A stretch of 64,000 nucleotides of DNA. Source: Candidatus Zixiibacteriota bacterium (GTDB lineage Bacteria; Zixibacteria; MSB-5A5; WJJR01; JAJRUJ01). The notes under the pieces are model-generated. The model was not told where the DNA came from. It searched no databases and saw only the letters and a list, made by a program, of their open reading frames with translations. The stretch covers positions 70,361-134,360 of the forward strand of contig JAGVQM010000012.1 in assembly GCA_020051695.1 (NCBI GenBank), written 5' to 3'. Positions 18,001 through 25,635 of the stretch are shown here, one piece after another; the first letter of the stretch is position 1; every line of letters begins with the position of its first letter. A program made the position numbers and the translations under genes.

Positions 18001-18206
18001 TGGGAGATCTTAGCCGCCGTCTTCGCCTCCCGGTTGAACCGCTCCAGCCGCTCGGGGTTATCGAAATACTCGGGGCGCAGGATTTTGATCGCCACATTGC
18101 GGTTCAATTTCTGGTCTTCGGCGAGATAAACCTCACCCATGCCGCCCTCACCCAGTTTGCGGGTGATTGTGAAGTGCGCGAATTTCTGACCGGGGATGAG
18201 CGCCAT
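15051..18206 (-). CDS. Serine/threonine protein kinase with TolB-like and TPR regions
   Basis: The 1051-residue protein has a complete Hanks-type kinase domain (about 10-290): glycine loop GEGGMGEV, ATP-binding K41, catalytic HRDIKTDN with D140, DFG at 158-160 and SPEQ in the activation segment. One membrane helix follows a basic stretch (about 315-340). A periplasmic TolB N-terminal-like domain comes next (about 370-500, with NKTGDVEYDWL). About ten tetratricopeptide repeats fill 560-1040. The start ATG 18206 follows AAGGA. It should sense or scaffold partners outside the cytoplasm and phosphorylate cytosolic targets; no partner phosphatase or substrate gene is adjacent. Confidence 0.92.
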   Translation of the reverse strand: MALIPGQKFAHFTITRKLGEGGMGEVYLAEDQKLNRNVAIKILRPEYFDNPERLERFNREAKTAAKISHRNVMAIYDIGAARDEQSGQEINYIVMEYIEGESLTEYLQNRKPEIKDKLRLASHIAAGLAAAHKLGIVHRDIKTDNVLLDTSGDPKILDFGLAKPIGAAISGVDEDSTQTVTQAALTREGKILGTVTYMSPEQARGEQVDARSDVFSFGIMLYKMVTDAFPFAGSDPVSTIAKILEARQPSIRLTDETLPPELDRIIDKCLQKSPDDRYQDTRDLVVDLRNLRRQYESGISDTSDLPTAAIPRPKKKDKHWLTWPKLVFLGLLALPILGIIADMVKDVVRGPDGSEPVAVEIKTTHEHGAASPADGSLAILGFENKTGDVEYDWLTAGLPEILLTDLAQGGGLKLIGRTRVLDCLSEESETATDVPSHQECVNAAKSLGAGTVLSGSFYKLGDKLRIDARLEDVSSGQILLGEKVVGSDPFILVDSLTEKIAASLSVRREKLAGGEADWTQLALSDPQAFADSINAQVGRSLREGHLPFAGRDVTEITSSSVEAYKEYIIGLQKFNLGLTEQSIERFEKAIAIDSTFALPYMRIGMAHSFQNRSQQAAEYFNKALRFEDKLPVRERSLLDIYADTWLRQNFDDAFAKLQTFVGNYPDDKEARTIYALYLGQIIGNNDAAFAQLDTALAQDTRYPFALEAYASMYQRLNELDKAIEYYQLLKKYHPDSRNSYEALSALYRRQGEFDKAVVESQKLLELAPDSREALDQLLTISLLRRDFDGAGGYLEQIRKVSADDPYKMTDYYSSMAVLAGWQGEFKTMRKHLFNALSWSKKTGDTANIVANLQSISSYYHRLDQRDSAMYYLEKAHGMSNMFQSLSYSLLAVEIDTAFIPLARERYRQAFERIKQRVPAEFWELIEILGDIFEGYCRADTAAIIDARKKLLGKPGQENSGDILQLGRLQVLTGQHPEGIATLQRLLSGSWMTTNAMTYLRTRYYLGLAHEALGDTEKTLADYREVLKYWGKSDIELKEIADTRKRLARLTS

Positions 18207-18372
18207 AATATGTCCTTTTATATCATAAACTTATCTACACCAGAGGTTTCCGTTTTATTCAAGAAACCATGTTATTGTATACGAAAATAGAACGCCGGAG
18301 CAAAGGCAATAGTTTTGAGGCCCGAAACCAAACCGTCGGGGAGTGTTGATAAACCCCGGATGGAACGATTCC

Positions 18373-18476
18373 GGGTAGGTCGGGTTACGAGTGAAGCGGA
18401 GCGCAACGAGAAACCCGACAAGGAGATGTCGGCTTTCTTCGTCCGCCTGCGGCAGACTCCGGAAGCCGACCTACCC
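18373..18476. repeat. Nested palindromic repeat element
   Basis: Outer arms gggtaggtcgg (18373-18383) and ccgacctaccc (18466-18476) are perfect complements. Two hairpins nest inside: gtcgggtt (18379-18386) with aacccgac (18412-18419), and gtcggctt (18428-18435) with aagccgac (18463-18470). The structure can form a cruciform or a branched RNA. No coding potential is apparent in 18207-18646. Confidence 0.6.
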
Positions 18477-18493
18477 ACTTTTTCAATACGCCC

Positions 18494-18522
18494 GTAGGGG
18501 CGGGTTTGAAACCCGCCCCTAC
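18494..18522. repeat. Perfect 14-base inverted repeat
   Basis: Gtaggggcgggttt (18494-18507) is followed by one base and its exact complement (18509-18522). It sits 17 bases after the nested palindrome, so the two may form one compound element. No T-run follows. Confidence 0.65.
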
Positions 18523-18646
18523 TGCGCCCAGTCCCCCTGTCTGAAACAAGTTGATTTGATAACGGAATAGCCGTATTTTGCTCCACGGTTCCCATAGAAA
18601 ATCGGGAATTTGTGGAAATTCAAAAACGATTCGGGGAGAACCGGCC

Positions 18647-19867
18647 ATGAGGAGACTTCCGAAAGTACTGGCGTTCGGTTTGATCATTTTAGCGGCGGGA
18701 AATACCGCGTGGAGTGAAACAGAACTCAATATTTCCGGGCGAGTACGCGTGCGACATGAGACCGACCACAAACAATTCACCTGGAAGGAAAAGTTCAACG
18801 ATTTTTCCCTGCTGCGCGCCAACGTCAAGGTGGCGGCCGTTATCGACAGCAATACGCATATCGTCGTGCAACCTCAAATCAGCCTAAAATTCGGCGAAGA
18901 TCTTTATCATGCCCCCAATTGCTTCTATATTCATCAGGCTTATATTCAAATCGACCGACTCTGGGCAGACGGTTGGGGTTTGAAAGCGGGCAGGTTCGAA
19001 CTGAATCTGGGAAACGAACGCGTATTCGGTACGAATGATTGGGATAATCAAGGGCGGGTATGGGATGGTTTACAAACGTGGTACGACATGACGGACCTCA
19101 AATTTTCGGCTTTCTGCCTCACCGTGGAGGAGTATGAAAATTACGATAATTATAGCGATTATAATATCTTTGGACTGAGCGGTAATATCAAGAATTCGGG
19201 CCTTGAAGTATTCACCATTTACGAAAGTGACGGACGGAAATACATATTGCCTGAACCGAAGAGGAGGATGGACCGGGTAAGTACCGGCATCTATCTAAAA
19301 CGCTGGCACGGGGCCTTCGACATTGAAGCAAATGCAGTCGTTCAATTGGGTTCATTCGTTGGTTCATATAACCGACAGAGAAATTACTACGATATCAATT
19401 CGAGATTATATACTCTCGAGATTGGCTATTCACCAACCAGCCGCGTGCCAGGTCGCGTGGCCCTCGCCGTCGACTATGCCCACGGCGGCATCGGATTCGA
19501 GAGTCTTACCTGGTACTCCTACAACAACCTTTACTATTCGGGACATGAATTCCGTGGTCATATGGATTACTTTTTTGATTCCAACGTTCAAGGACTCGTT
19601 GATTTCGCCATTCGTGGGCGGGCTGAACCATGTCAGCAATGGTCGCTGTATTGTGACGTTCATCATTTTTGGAAATCTTATCGCGCTGACGGTCAGGAAA
19701 CAAGCAGACTTGGCGGCGAGTTTGATTTAAGTGTTGCAACGGTCAGCGTCCCCGGTGTTGAACTCGAGGCCGGGGCCTCCATGTTTTTCCCGACCGAAAC
19801 CTTTGCCGCAAGGGCCAATCCCGATCCCGGATGGTGGACCTATCTGATGGCCACAGCCAATTTCTAA
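18647..19867 (+). CDS. Alginate-export-like outer-membrane beta-barrel
   Basis: The 406-residue protein has a signal peptide (about 1-23, ending NTAWS). Alternating aromatic/polar beta-strands end in an aromatic residue (TANF). Segments such as G-G-L-K-A-G-R-F-E-L-N-L-G-N-E-R-V-F-G-like (about 107-125) and the D-W-x-x-Q-G-R-x-W-D-G-L stretch match the AlgE/alginate export domain family. It may pass a polysaccharide or small anion across the outer membrane. No polymer synthesis genes are nearby, so the substrate is unknown. ATG 18647 follows GGGGAGA. Confidence 0.7.
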   Translation: MRRLPKVLAFGLIILAAGNTAWSETELNISGRVRVRHETDHKQFTWKEKFNDFSLLRANVKVAAVIDSNTHIVVQPQISLKFGEDLYHAPNCFYIHQAYIQIDRLWADGWGLKAGRFELNLGNERVFGTNDWDNQGRVWDGLQTWYDMTDLKFSAFCLTVEEYENYDNYSDYNIFGLSGNIKNSGLEVFTIYESDGRKYILPEPKRRMDRVSTGIYLKRWHGAFDIEANAVVQLGSFVGSYNRQRNYYDINSRLYTLEIGYSPTSRVPGRVALAVDYAHGGIGFESLTWYSYNNLYYSGHEFRGHMDYFFDSNVQGLVDFAIRGRAEPCQQWSLYCDVHHFWKSYRADGQETSRLGGEFDLSVATVSVPGVELEAGASMFFPTETFAARANPDPGWWTYLMATANF

Positions 19868-19871
19868 CAAT

Positions 19872-19901
19872 AAAAAAAGGGTGTGTGGTTCCCACGCACC
19901 C
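19872..19901 (-). terminator. Intrinsic terminator of the minus-strand envelope cluster
   Basis: A ten-base stem (19879-19888 with 19892-19901, one G-T pair) has a three-base loop. Seven A on the plus strand (19872-19878) give the U-tract for minus-strand transcripts. It lies between convergent genes and could also slow plus-strand readthrough. Confidence 0.8.
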
Positions 19902-19931
19902 TGAAATTCCGCGTCTGCAGGTTCATTCGAC

Positions 19932-21266
19932 CTACATCCGATACCCCATCGTCAGATAAATCCGCCGGGTTTTGTATTCCTCGGTACTCGGCAACGGGTC
20001 GAGGTAGTTGATCGTGTACCCGCCAAGGACTGCACCGATATCGATGGTCATCACTCGGTCGATGAGAAAACCGACGCCGAGCGTGAAATACTGCCGGTCT
20101 TTTTCGATGTACTCTGAGGGGAACGGCAGCGGGTCAAGATATGCCCCGGCGCGCAAACTTATCCCCGGCTCGGGGAACACATATTCCGCGCCAAACCCGA
20201 CCGCCACGACTTCCTTGTAATTTTCCTGGATCACCGCATTCAGGTCCTGGGAAAAATCATCGGTGTACTCGAACTGCGAATAGTCGGTGTACTTGAGATC
20301 CAATGCCAGATTAAGCTGGTTATGCGATACCGCCGCGCCCAGCCCGAACGAGAATGGATGGCGCATGTCATATTCGGTATAACCGTCATTGCCGTAGGCG
20401 ACCTCCCAATAATACTCCGAGGCCAGGGTATCATAAATCTCCACGCCATCCACGCGGGAGTCTTCCTCCACGTTCCAGAATGACGGAGTTTCGATCACCG
20501 CGCCGATCGTCAGGTACGGCGAGGTTTGATAAGTGAATCCGATTGTTCCGGAGATCCCGAGATGATCGGCGACGATGCTGGACGTCTCATCAATGGTGGA
20601 ATATTCCTGATCGCTTGCGTCCTTACTATAATACACCGCCCCATATTTATCCTTGCCGGTGTAGATATGAAGCGCCGCCCCGGCCGAAAGCTTGGGGGAA
20701 ATCTCCATCGCTCCGGCGGCGGTCCAGGCGTAAATACCGCCGGTTTCAGTTTCGGTCTGCGATTCCTCGATATAATTGGCCGCATCGGCGGCATCCCGCA
20801 ATTCAAGTTGAAGTGTGCGGTCGAAATTCTTAACGCGGTACAGTCCCAGGGCCCAGACCAGACTCCCCCGATAGGTCGGCACCGGCACCGCCACCGACAG
20901 CGCATCCAGATGTGTCCGGGTCATATCACGCTGGCCAACGCTGGTCTGCGACGTGTAGCCGGTGTAACGGCCGCGGTCGTAATCCGTCGTATTTTCCAGC
21001 CGCAGGTGTGAGAAGCCACCGGCAACTTCGAGGCGGCGAATCCGCGCCAGACAGGCGGGATTATAAATCATGGCAGAGCCGTCAACCGACGAGGCGATGC
21101 CCGTTTGTCCCAGGGCCATTGACCGGGCGTTGATCCCAAAGAAATTGGCGACCGAGACCTCGTGGTTCAAAATCAGATCGTCTATTTCGCCGGCGGTTGC
21201 CTCAAGGCCGAAGCCCGCAAGAAAGAAAACCACCGCCGCAATGACTGCACTATATTGCCTGCTCAT
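19932..21266 (-). CDS. Outer-membrane protein of the FadL/OmpP1-like (PorV-type) family
   Basis: The 444-residue product has a signal peptide (about 1-25) and a FadL-like opening: F-F-G-I-N-A-R-S-M-A-L-G-Q-T-G-I-A followed by D-G-S-A-M-I-Y-N-P-A. Many amphipathic beta-strands follow, ending TMGYRM. This fits the UPF0164/PorV branch of FadL-like barrels common in FCB bacteria, which can shuttle type IX cargo or transport hydrophobic compounds. ATG 21266 gives the best signal peptide and follows GGTGGGTG. The gene is the last of three on the minus strand. Confidence 0.75.
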   Translation of the reverse strand: MSRQYSAVIAAVVFFLAGFGLEATAGEIDDLILNHEVSVANFFGINARSMALGQTGIASSVDGSAMIYNPACLARIRRLEVAGGFSHLRLENTTDYDRGRYTGYTSQTSVGQRDMTRTHLDALSVAVPVPTYRGSLVWALGLYRVKNFDRTLQLELRDAADAANYIEESQTETETGGIYAWTAAGAMEISPKLSAGAALHIYTGKDKYGAVYYSKDASDQEYSTIDETSSIVADHLGISGTIGFTYQTSPYLTIGAVIETPSFWNVEEDSRVDGVEIYDTLASEYYWEVAYGNDGYTEYDMRHPFSFGLGAAVSHNQLNLALDLKYTDYSQFEYTDDFSQDLNAVIQENYKEVVAVGFGAEYVFPEPGISLRAGAYLDPLPFPSEYIEKDRQYFTLGVGFLIDRVMTIDIGAVLGGYTINYLDPLPSTEEYKTRRIYLTMGYRM

Positions 21267-21332
21267 TGTCACCCACCATCCTGTTTCAGCGGCAACAACC
21301 GCGCGCCGCCGAGTGCACCACACTCTCGCCAT

Positions 21333-21959
21333 TTATCGTTTGCGCTTTTTCTCAAGCGAACCCTGCTTGCCTTGGTCCTCTTCTTTTTTCGTTTCCGTCC
21401 CCGAGGTGTTGGTCGTGGAATTATCTTCGGTTTTCTTGACCGCGCTTACCTTGGTTTTACCGTCGGGATTTGTCTGCTGTTCCCCGGCGGGAGTTGTGGC
21501 GCCGTCGGGTTTGGCCGCCGGTGTCGTATCTCCCCCGCCGCGATTGAACGTGGGACTGCTCAGATAGGAACCGGTGCTGTATGGCGGAATCATCGACGAG
21601 CCGCGCGAGCGTGAGCGGTCGGCTTTGTCGTGCGCGTCGCCGTCGGCCTGGCCGGCATCGGCGTCATAGTGTCCGCCGTCACCGTCATACCAGTAATGTT
21701 CCCACCACCACGGATAAGCGTAGTACCGGCCATACCGCGGATAATTGAAATAATAATCCGGATAACTCCCATAGAAATACCCGTAGGGGTACTCGTGATA
21801 ATCCGGATGGCAATCCAGACAATTTTCCCGGTAATAATCCTGGGAGTATTGGTGGGCCGAGTCGCCGCCGGCCGGGTGCTTCAAAATCGTGTAACACCCG
21901 CCGAAGCCGAACAGGAACACCAACAACAGGGCAGGTAACACAATACGGGGATTTTTCAT
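21333..21959 (-). CDS. Tyrosine-rich lipoprotein with one CxxCH motif
   Basis: The 208-residue product has lipobox FGGC (Cys22). CLDCH at 47-51 is a canonical single c-type haem attachment motif. A Tyr/Trp/Pro-rich tract (about 54-92) follows, then a Ser/Thr/Asp/Lys-rich low-complexity tail. I recognise no family. A single CxxCH in a lipoprotein could mean a monohaem cytochrome, but no distal Met ligand is obvious, and the motif may be a disulfide or metal site instead. It lies between two outer-membrane barrel genes. Confidence 0.6.
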   Translation of the reverse strand: MKNPRIVLPALLLVFLFGFGGCYTILKHPAGGDSAHQYSQDYYRENCLDCHPDYHEYPYGYFYGSYPDYYFNYPRYGRYYAYPWWWEHYWYDGDGGHYDADAGQADGDAHDKADRSRSRGSSMIPPYSTGSYLSSPTFNRGGGDTTPAAKPDGATTPAGEQQTNPDGKTKVSAVKKTEDNSTTNTSGTETKKEEDQGKQGSLEKKRKR

Positions 21960-21983
21960 GATTGTCCTCTCTTTGGCCCGTCT

Positions 21984-22787
21984 TTAAAAATACTCCAAAT
22001 ATAGTATACGGAGCTCCCGCCCGAATGAATTTACCCCGCGACGGTTATTCAGCAGGTTTTTCAAATCGGCCTCAATTTTCAGCCGCTCCATAAACAACCA
22101 GCGCGCACCGACATTGAAATACCCCCAGCCCTTGCCCAAAGCCAGAGTGTCGCGGTCGTCATCGAGCGCCATGTCGTATTCGGCCAGCAACCCAAAGTCA
22201 TTGGGGAACTTGGCGTCAAAACCGAAAAAGAAATTAATGTTTTCATCGCCGTCGATATCATTCTCCAGACTATAATTGACCCCGCCATGGACCCCGGTAT
22301 AAAAACCGCCGCCGGTGCCCACATATCCTTTTGAGGCCACCGCGTAAAATCCGCGCGATTTAATTTCATAGCGGTCCAGCGAATCCACCCAGCTCCCGTA
22401 GCCCTGCGACATAAACCCCACGGCAACCGCCGGCAGGGAATACGATTCCGTAATCACCTGTAGTTTTACCTGAAATTCCACTCGCGGGTTCCAGACCGGG
22501 TCCTGTTCGGAGATGATCCCGTCCGCGCCATACGTCAGCCCGATCTGCAATTGATTGGTCAGCCCGATATTTGTCCCGATCATCATCCCGCCCCGCGAAT
22601 ACACCCTCATTTCCCCGTCAAACGTGGCGCGGGGCAAGGTACCTGCGGTCGGCAGGTCAATCAGCTGCCGCACCGGTTCGATTTGCTCCGGCTGAGTAGT
22701 GCGGCGCCGGCGTGTCTGCGCCTCAGCCGCCATGGCCTGCAATAACAAGCAACTCAATACGATTCCACTAATCAGTATCCGACGCAT
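21984..22787 (-). CDS. Predicted outer-membrane beta-barrel protein
   Basis: The 267-residue product has a signal peptide (about 1-23, ending AAEAQ). Short amphipathic strands with Gly/Tyr-rich turns run through the rest, ending with the aromatic YLEYF expected for a barrel assembled by BAM. The start D-L-P-T-A-G-T-L-P-R recalls YjbH-like proteins but the resemblance is weak. GGAGG precedes ATG 22787. It is the first gene of the three-gene cluster; its function is unknown. Confidence 0.6.
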   Translation of the reverse strand: MRRILISGIVLSCLLLQAMAAEAQTRRRRTTQPEQIEPVRQLIDLPTAGTLPRATFDGEMRVYSRGGMMIGTNIGLTNQLQIGLTYGADGIISEQDPVWNPRVEFQVKLQVITESYSLPAVAVGFMSQGYGSWVDSLDRYEIKSRGFYAVASKGYVGTGGGFYTGVHGGVNYSLENDIDGDENINFFFGFDAKFPNDFGLLAEYDMALDDDRDTLALGKGWGYFNVGARWLFMERLKIEADLKNLLNNRRGVNSFGRELRILYLEYF

Positions 22788-23230
22788 CTTTGACCTCCCT
22801 GCCCCTGGGCGTGTAAATATTCTGCTACATGGTTTATCCAAAACCGCCCACTGTCAATAAAAAAGAGCCAAAGATGAATTCTGTCGCCCGGATTTGCCAC
22901 TGCCCGCGCCGATTGTCGATTGTCCTGTCACCGGCTGACTGATACATCATTTCACCATCGCTCAGCCGGTGTGCCGTCTGTCATACGCTCGGCACAGTCA
23001 ATCCCGGCACTATCGTTGTATATGCAAAAACGATACCGAATCTCACTCTCGTGCGATATTGTAATTGCCTGTCTTACAATAAGTTACATACCACTCGCCG
23101 GTCAGCGCCGCGCAGGGGATTCCATTTGCCCAATTATTGTGCCCCACCCCGCACAAAAATGGGCCGGGGCTTGAGAATTTCCGATGTTGCGATCCCCTTG
23201 GATAATTGGAGACCGGCAAGAAAATGACAG
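22788..23230. other. Non-coding interval with inverted repeats
   Basis: No gene was recognised on either strand. A perfect ten-base inverted repeat (22929-22938 caccggctga, 22962-22971 tcagccggtg) has a 23-base loop. A minus-strand TTGACA (22852-22857) could be the -35 of the 22787 gene, though no good -10 follows. Confidence 0.45.
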
Positions 23231-24991
23231 TTACAGCCCGGCCTTCACGCGCACCGTGATCACCGGTTCGAGGTCGCTGTCCTTGAGGGCTTTGGCGACG
23301 GCAAGACGGAACCCGCCGCCGAAATCCAGCGCCACGCCGATGTCGGATTTGAATTCATCAAACGACCAGAATTGAGCTGATGTCTGATTAAACCCGATCC
23401 GGCCAACATCACCAAAAAGCACCAGCGAGGCGTCGGTAATTGCATTTTCCCAGAAACGCACGGCGTACTCCATGGTGGCCAGAAACATCTCATCGCCGAA
23501 ATAGCGTTTGACCGGATAGCCGCGCAACGACGCCGGACCACCCAGGTAAAATAACTTGGGCGCAGACACATCGTTTTGCGCCATGCCGCCCTGCACCTGC
23601 AGGAGGACCCGATGCCGTTTGCCGAAATCATACCAGCCGGCGCCTTCGGCAAAAACGCGTGAGAAACTCCAGTCACCTTTAAACACACCGCCGCCAATTT
23701 CCCAAAAACCATCCAGCCGATAACCGGCCCCTGTTTTATAGCGGTCGCGCTCGGGTGCGTCGATTCGATAATCGAGGCGCACCAGCGAGATTTTGCGCTC
23801 GAAAACATGCTGATCGAGCAAATATGCGGCGGCACCTTCCAGAGCGCCGTAATTGTCGCGAAAATCTCGTCCGCTCCATAACAGACTCCATAAATCGGGA
23901 TGTGCCTCGCGCCAGCGGTAATCGTAATTTTCATAGGTCAGCATTGCAGTGTGCCGTTCCTTCGGCTGAAATGCCGCCCACACCAGCCCGCCCTGGCGGC
24001 CGTAGTAATCACGATAATCCTCATTGGCCAGCAACGCGACCAGCGTGTTCTCCAGAGCATACACGAACCGCTTGTCTTCCGAATCGGTCAGATGAAAATA
24101 TTCCCCGCCGACACGAATATCGCGCGAGGTGGATAACCGCTGCACAAAATACAGCCGGTATTGCTGGTAGTGCGAGGTGAATGCATAGCCGGTCCACAAA
24201 CCGATTTTTGGTGTCATCCAGGTATCCTGGAAATACACCTCCAGTCCCGGGCAGGCGCCGTCCACTTTGTCGTAGGTAAACGATGGTTTGAACCCGTATC
24301 GTTCACCCTCGAATTCCCATTGGCGGGATACGGCTACCGGGTGATACACATCTTTGACATCCGAATATATTCCACCGTAGACTTTGGCGGGCGCCTGCTG
24401 GTCAACGATGCCGCCCAAAGCCAGCACGCTGCCCCGCACCACTGCTCCGGGATGCAGATGCACCGGCCCACCAAGGTTAATGACATTTCCCCCGATTTCA
24501 CCCGCTGCATCAATCGTTCCCTGCCAGAGAAAAACCGAGCCAAAAATGAAATCACCACTTTGCAGCACGACTGCCTGCTGTCCGGCACAAAAATCATCAT
24601 TCACCGGTTGGCCGGCAGGCAAAGTATCCAACGCCACAAACCAGCCCCGCTCGGCCTGCCTGATCCGGCCGGCAACTGTTATGGCTGCCCACGGGAGCTG
24701 CCGCCCCGCAATCGTGACACCGATCGAGTCAAAGGCGATGCCGGCCTCGCCCGCCAAAGCCGCGAGCAACTCCGGACGGCCACCGGCGCCGGCCTGCCGT
24801 GCGGCAACCCGGTCCTCATGGTAAACGGAGACGATCAGCGAGTCGTCGATTTGTTCAAAGGTGATGACCGCGGCCCGGGCTGCTCCCGTACTGAAAAAAC
24901 CGGCAACTCCCAGGATCAGCAGGCAGACAATAACAGGGACATCCATCCTGATCAAACGACCAATGATCCGAGTCGGCAATATTGCTATCAC
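23231..24991 (-). CDS. D15/BamA-superfamily barrel with bactofilin-like segment
   Basis: The 586-residue product has an N-terminal hydrophobic export signal (about 17-40). A segment at about 145-210 has the repeating G-D-F-I-F-G-S-V-x(n)-G-G-N-V-I-N-L-G-G pattern of bactofilin/polymer-forming proteins. A C-terminal barrel (about 240-586) carries the D15 signature L-G-G-P-A-S-L-R-G-Y and ends in aromatic-rich strands. D15 proteins insert or secrete proteins through the outer membrane. The start is GTG 24991, five bases after GGGAGGT and overlapping the Nudix stop (GTGA). An ATG at 24946 is an alternative. Confidence 0.75.
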   Translation of the reverse strand: MIAILPTRIIGRLIRMDVPVIVCLLILGVAGFFSTGAARAAVITFEQIDDSLIVSVYHEDRVAARQAGAGGRPELLAALAGEAGIAFDSIGVTIAGRQLPWAAITVAGRIRQAERGWFVALDTLPAGQPVNDDFCAGQQAVVLQSGDFIFGSVFLWQGTIDAAGEIGGNVINLGGPVHLHPGAVVRGSVLALGGIVDQQAPAKVYGGIYSDVKDVYHPVAVSRQWEFEGERYGFKPSFTYDKVDGACPGLEVYFQDTWMTPKIGLWTGYAFTSHYQQYRLYFVQRLSTSRDIRVGGEYFHLTDSEDKRFVYALENTLVALLANEDYRDYYGRQGGLVWAAFQPKERHTAMLTYENYDYRWREAHPDLWSLLWSGRDFRDNYGALEGAAAYLLDQHVFERKISLVRLDYRIDAPERDRYKTGAGYRLDGFWEIGGGVFKGDWSFSRVFAEGAGWYDFGKRHRVLLQVQGGMAQNDVSAPKLFYLGGPASLRGYPVKRYFGDEMFLATMEYAVRFWENAITDASLVLFGDVGRIGFNQTSAQFWSFDEFKSDIGVALDFGGGFRLAVAKALKDSDLEPVITVRVKAGL

Positions 24992-25542
24992 GTTACACCT
25001 CCCGCATGGCGGGCAAAAAAATCACCGAGGGCGCGATGATGTGAATTCCAGGCAAACGGCGGAAAATTCCCGGGAGGGAAATACCCGAGTTCAGCGGCGT
25101 CATCACCCGGCCGTTCCTCCCCGCCGAAGACTTCCATATGGTAGATAATCAGGACCACCCGTGAGCGTGGATCATCCCCCGCCGCGTAGACGCCGACCAG
25201 GTTTTTGACGGCGCCGAACAGGCCGGTCTCTTCCTGCAATTCCCGAATAACGCATTCCTCGGGGGATTCAGTGTGTTCCATAAACCCCGCAGGCAGACTC
25301 CACAGCCCGATGCGCGGCTCGTATTTGCGCTTAACGAACAGGATTTGACCTGTCCGGACAATGATGGCGCCGGCGGCCGGAACCGGGTTGTTGTAATGGA
25401 TGAAGCCGCAGGCAGGGCAGGCAGGCCGGGGGACACCCTCCTGTTCGGAGATAATCAGGGCCGTCCGGCAGTGCGGACAAAACCGATATCCCCCCAGCGT
25501 GTGATGTGCGACATGTTGTATGTGGTCGTTGCCTGATCCCAT
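24988..25542 (-). CDS. Nudix hydrolase with zinc ribbon, NudC-like
   Basis: From ATG 25542 the product is 184 residues. A zinc ribbon (C22, C25, C42, C45) precedes the Nudix domain. The Nudix box at 86-108 fits the Gx5Ex7REUxEExGU pattern exactly, with glutamates in RELQEETGL. NADH pyrophosphatases share this ribbon-plus-Nudix layout but are longer, so the substrate may be another nucleotide. A GTG at 25584 would add 14 residues but lacks a ribosome binding site, while CTGGAG precedes 25542. The stop overlaps the start of the D15-type gene. Confidence 0.85.
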   Translation of the reverse strand: MGSGNDHIQHVAHHTLGGYRFCPHCRTALIISEQEGVPRPACPACGFIHYNNPVPAAGAIIVRTGQILFVKRKYEPRIGLWSLPAGFMEHTESPEECVIRELQEETGLFGAVKNLVGVYAAGDDPRSRVVLIIYHMEVFGGEERPGDDAAELGYFPPGNFPPFAWNSHHRALGDFFARHAGGVT

Positions 25543-25635
25543 GCGCCACAACTCCAGTGCGATCTCCGGCAACCGCACGTCCACAAAGTATACAAAGATG
25601 GCCTGGGGCGGGATATTAAAAAAAATGGGGCATAT

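Noticed and set aside
22920-23174. 84-codon plus-strand frame in the gap before the D15-type gene
   Set aside because: No ribosome binding site, no family resemblance and it spans the inverted repeats of that interval.
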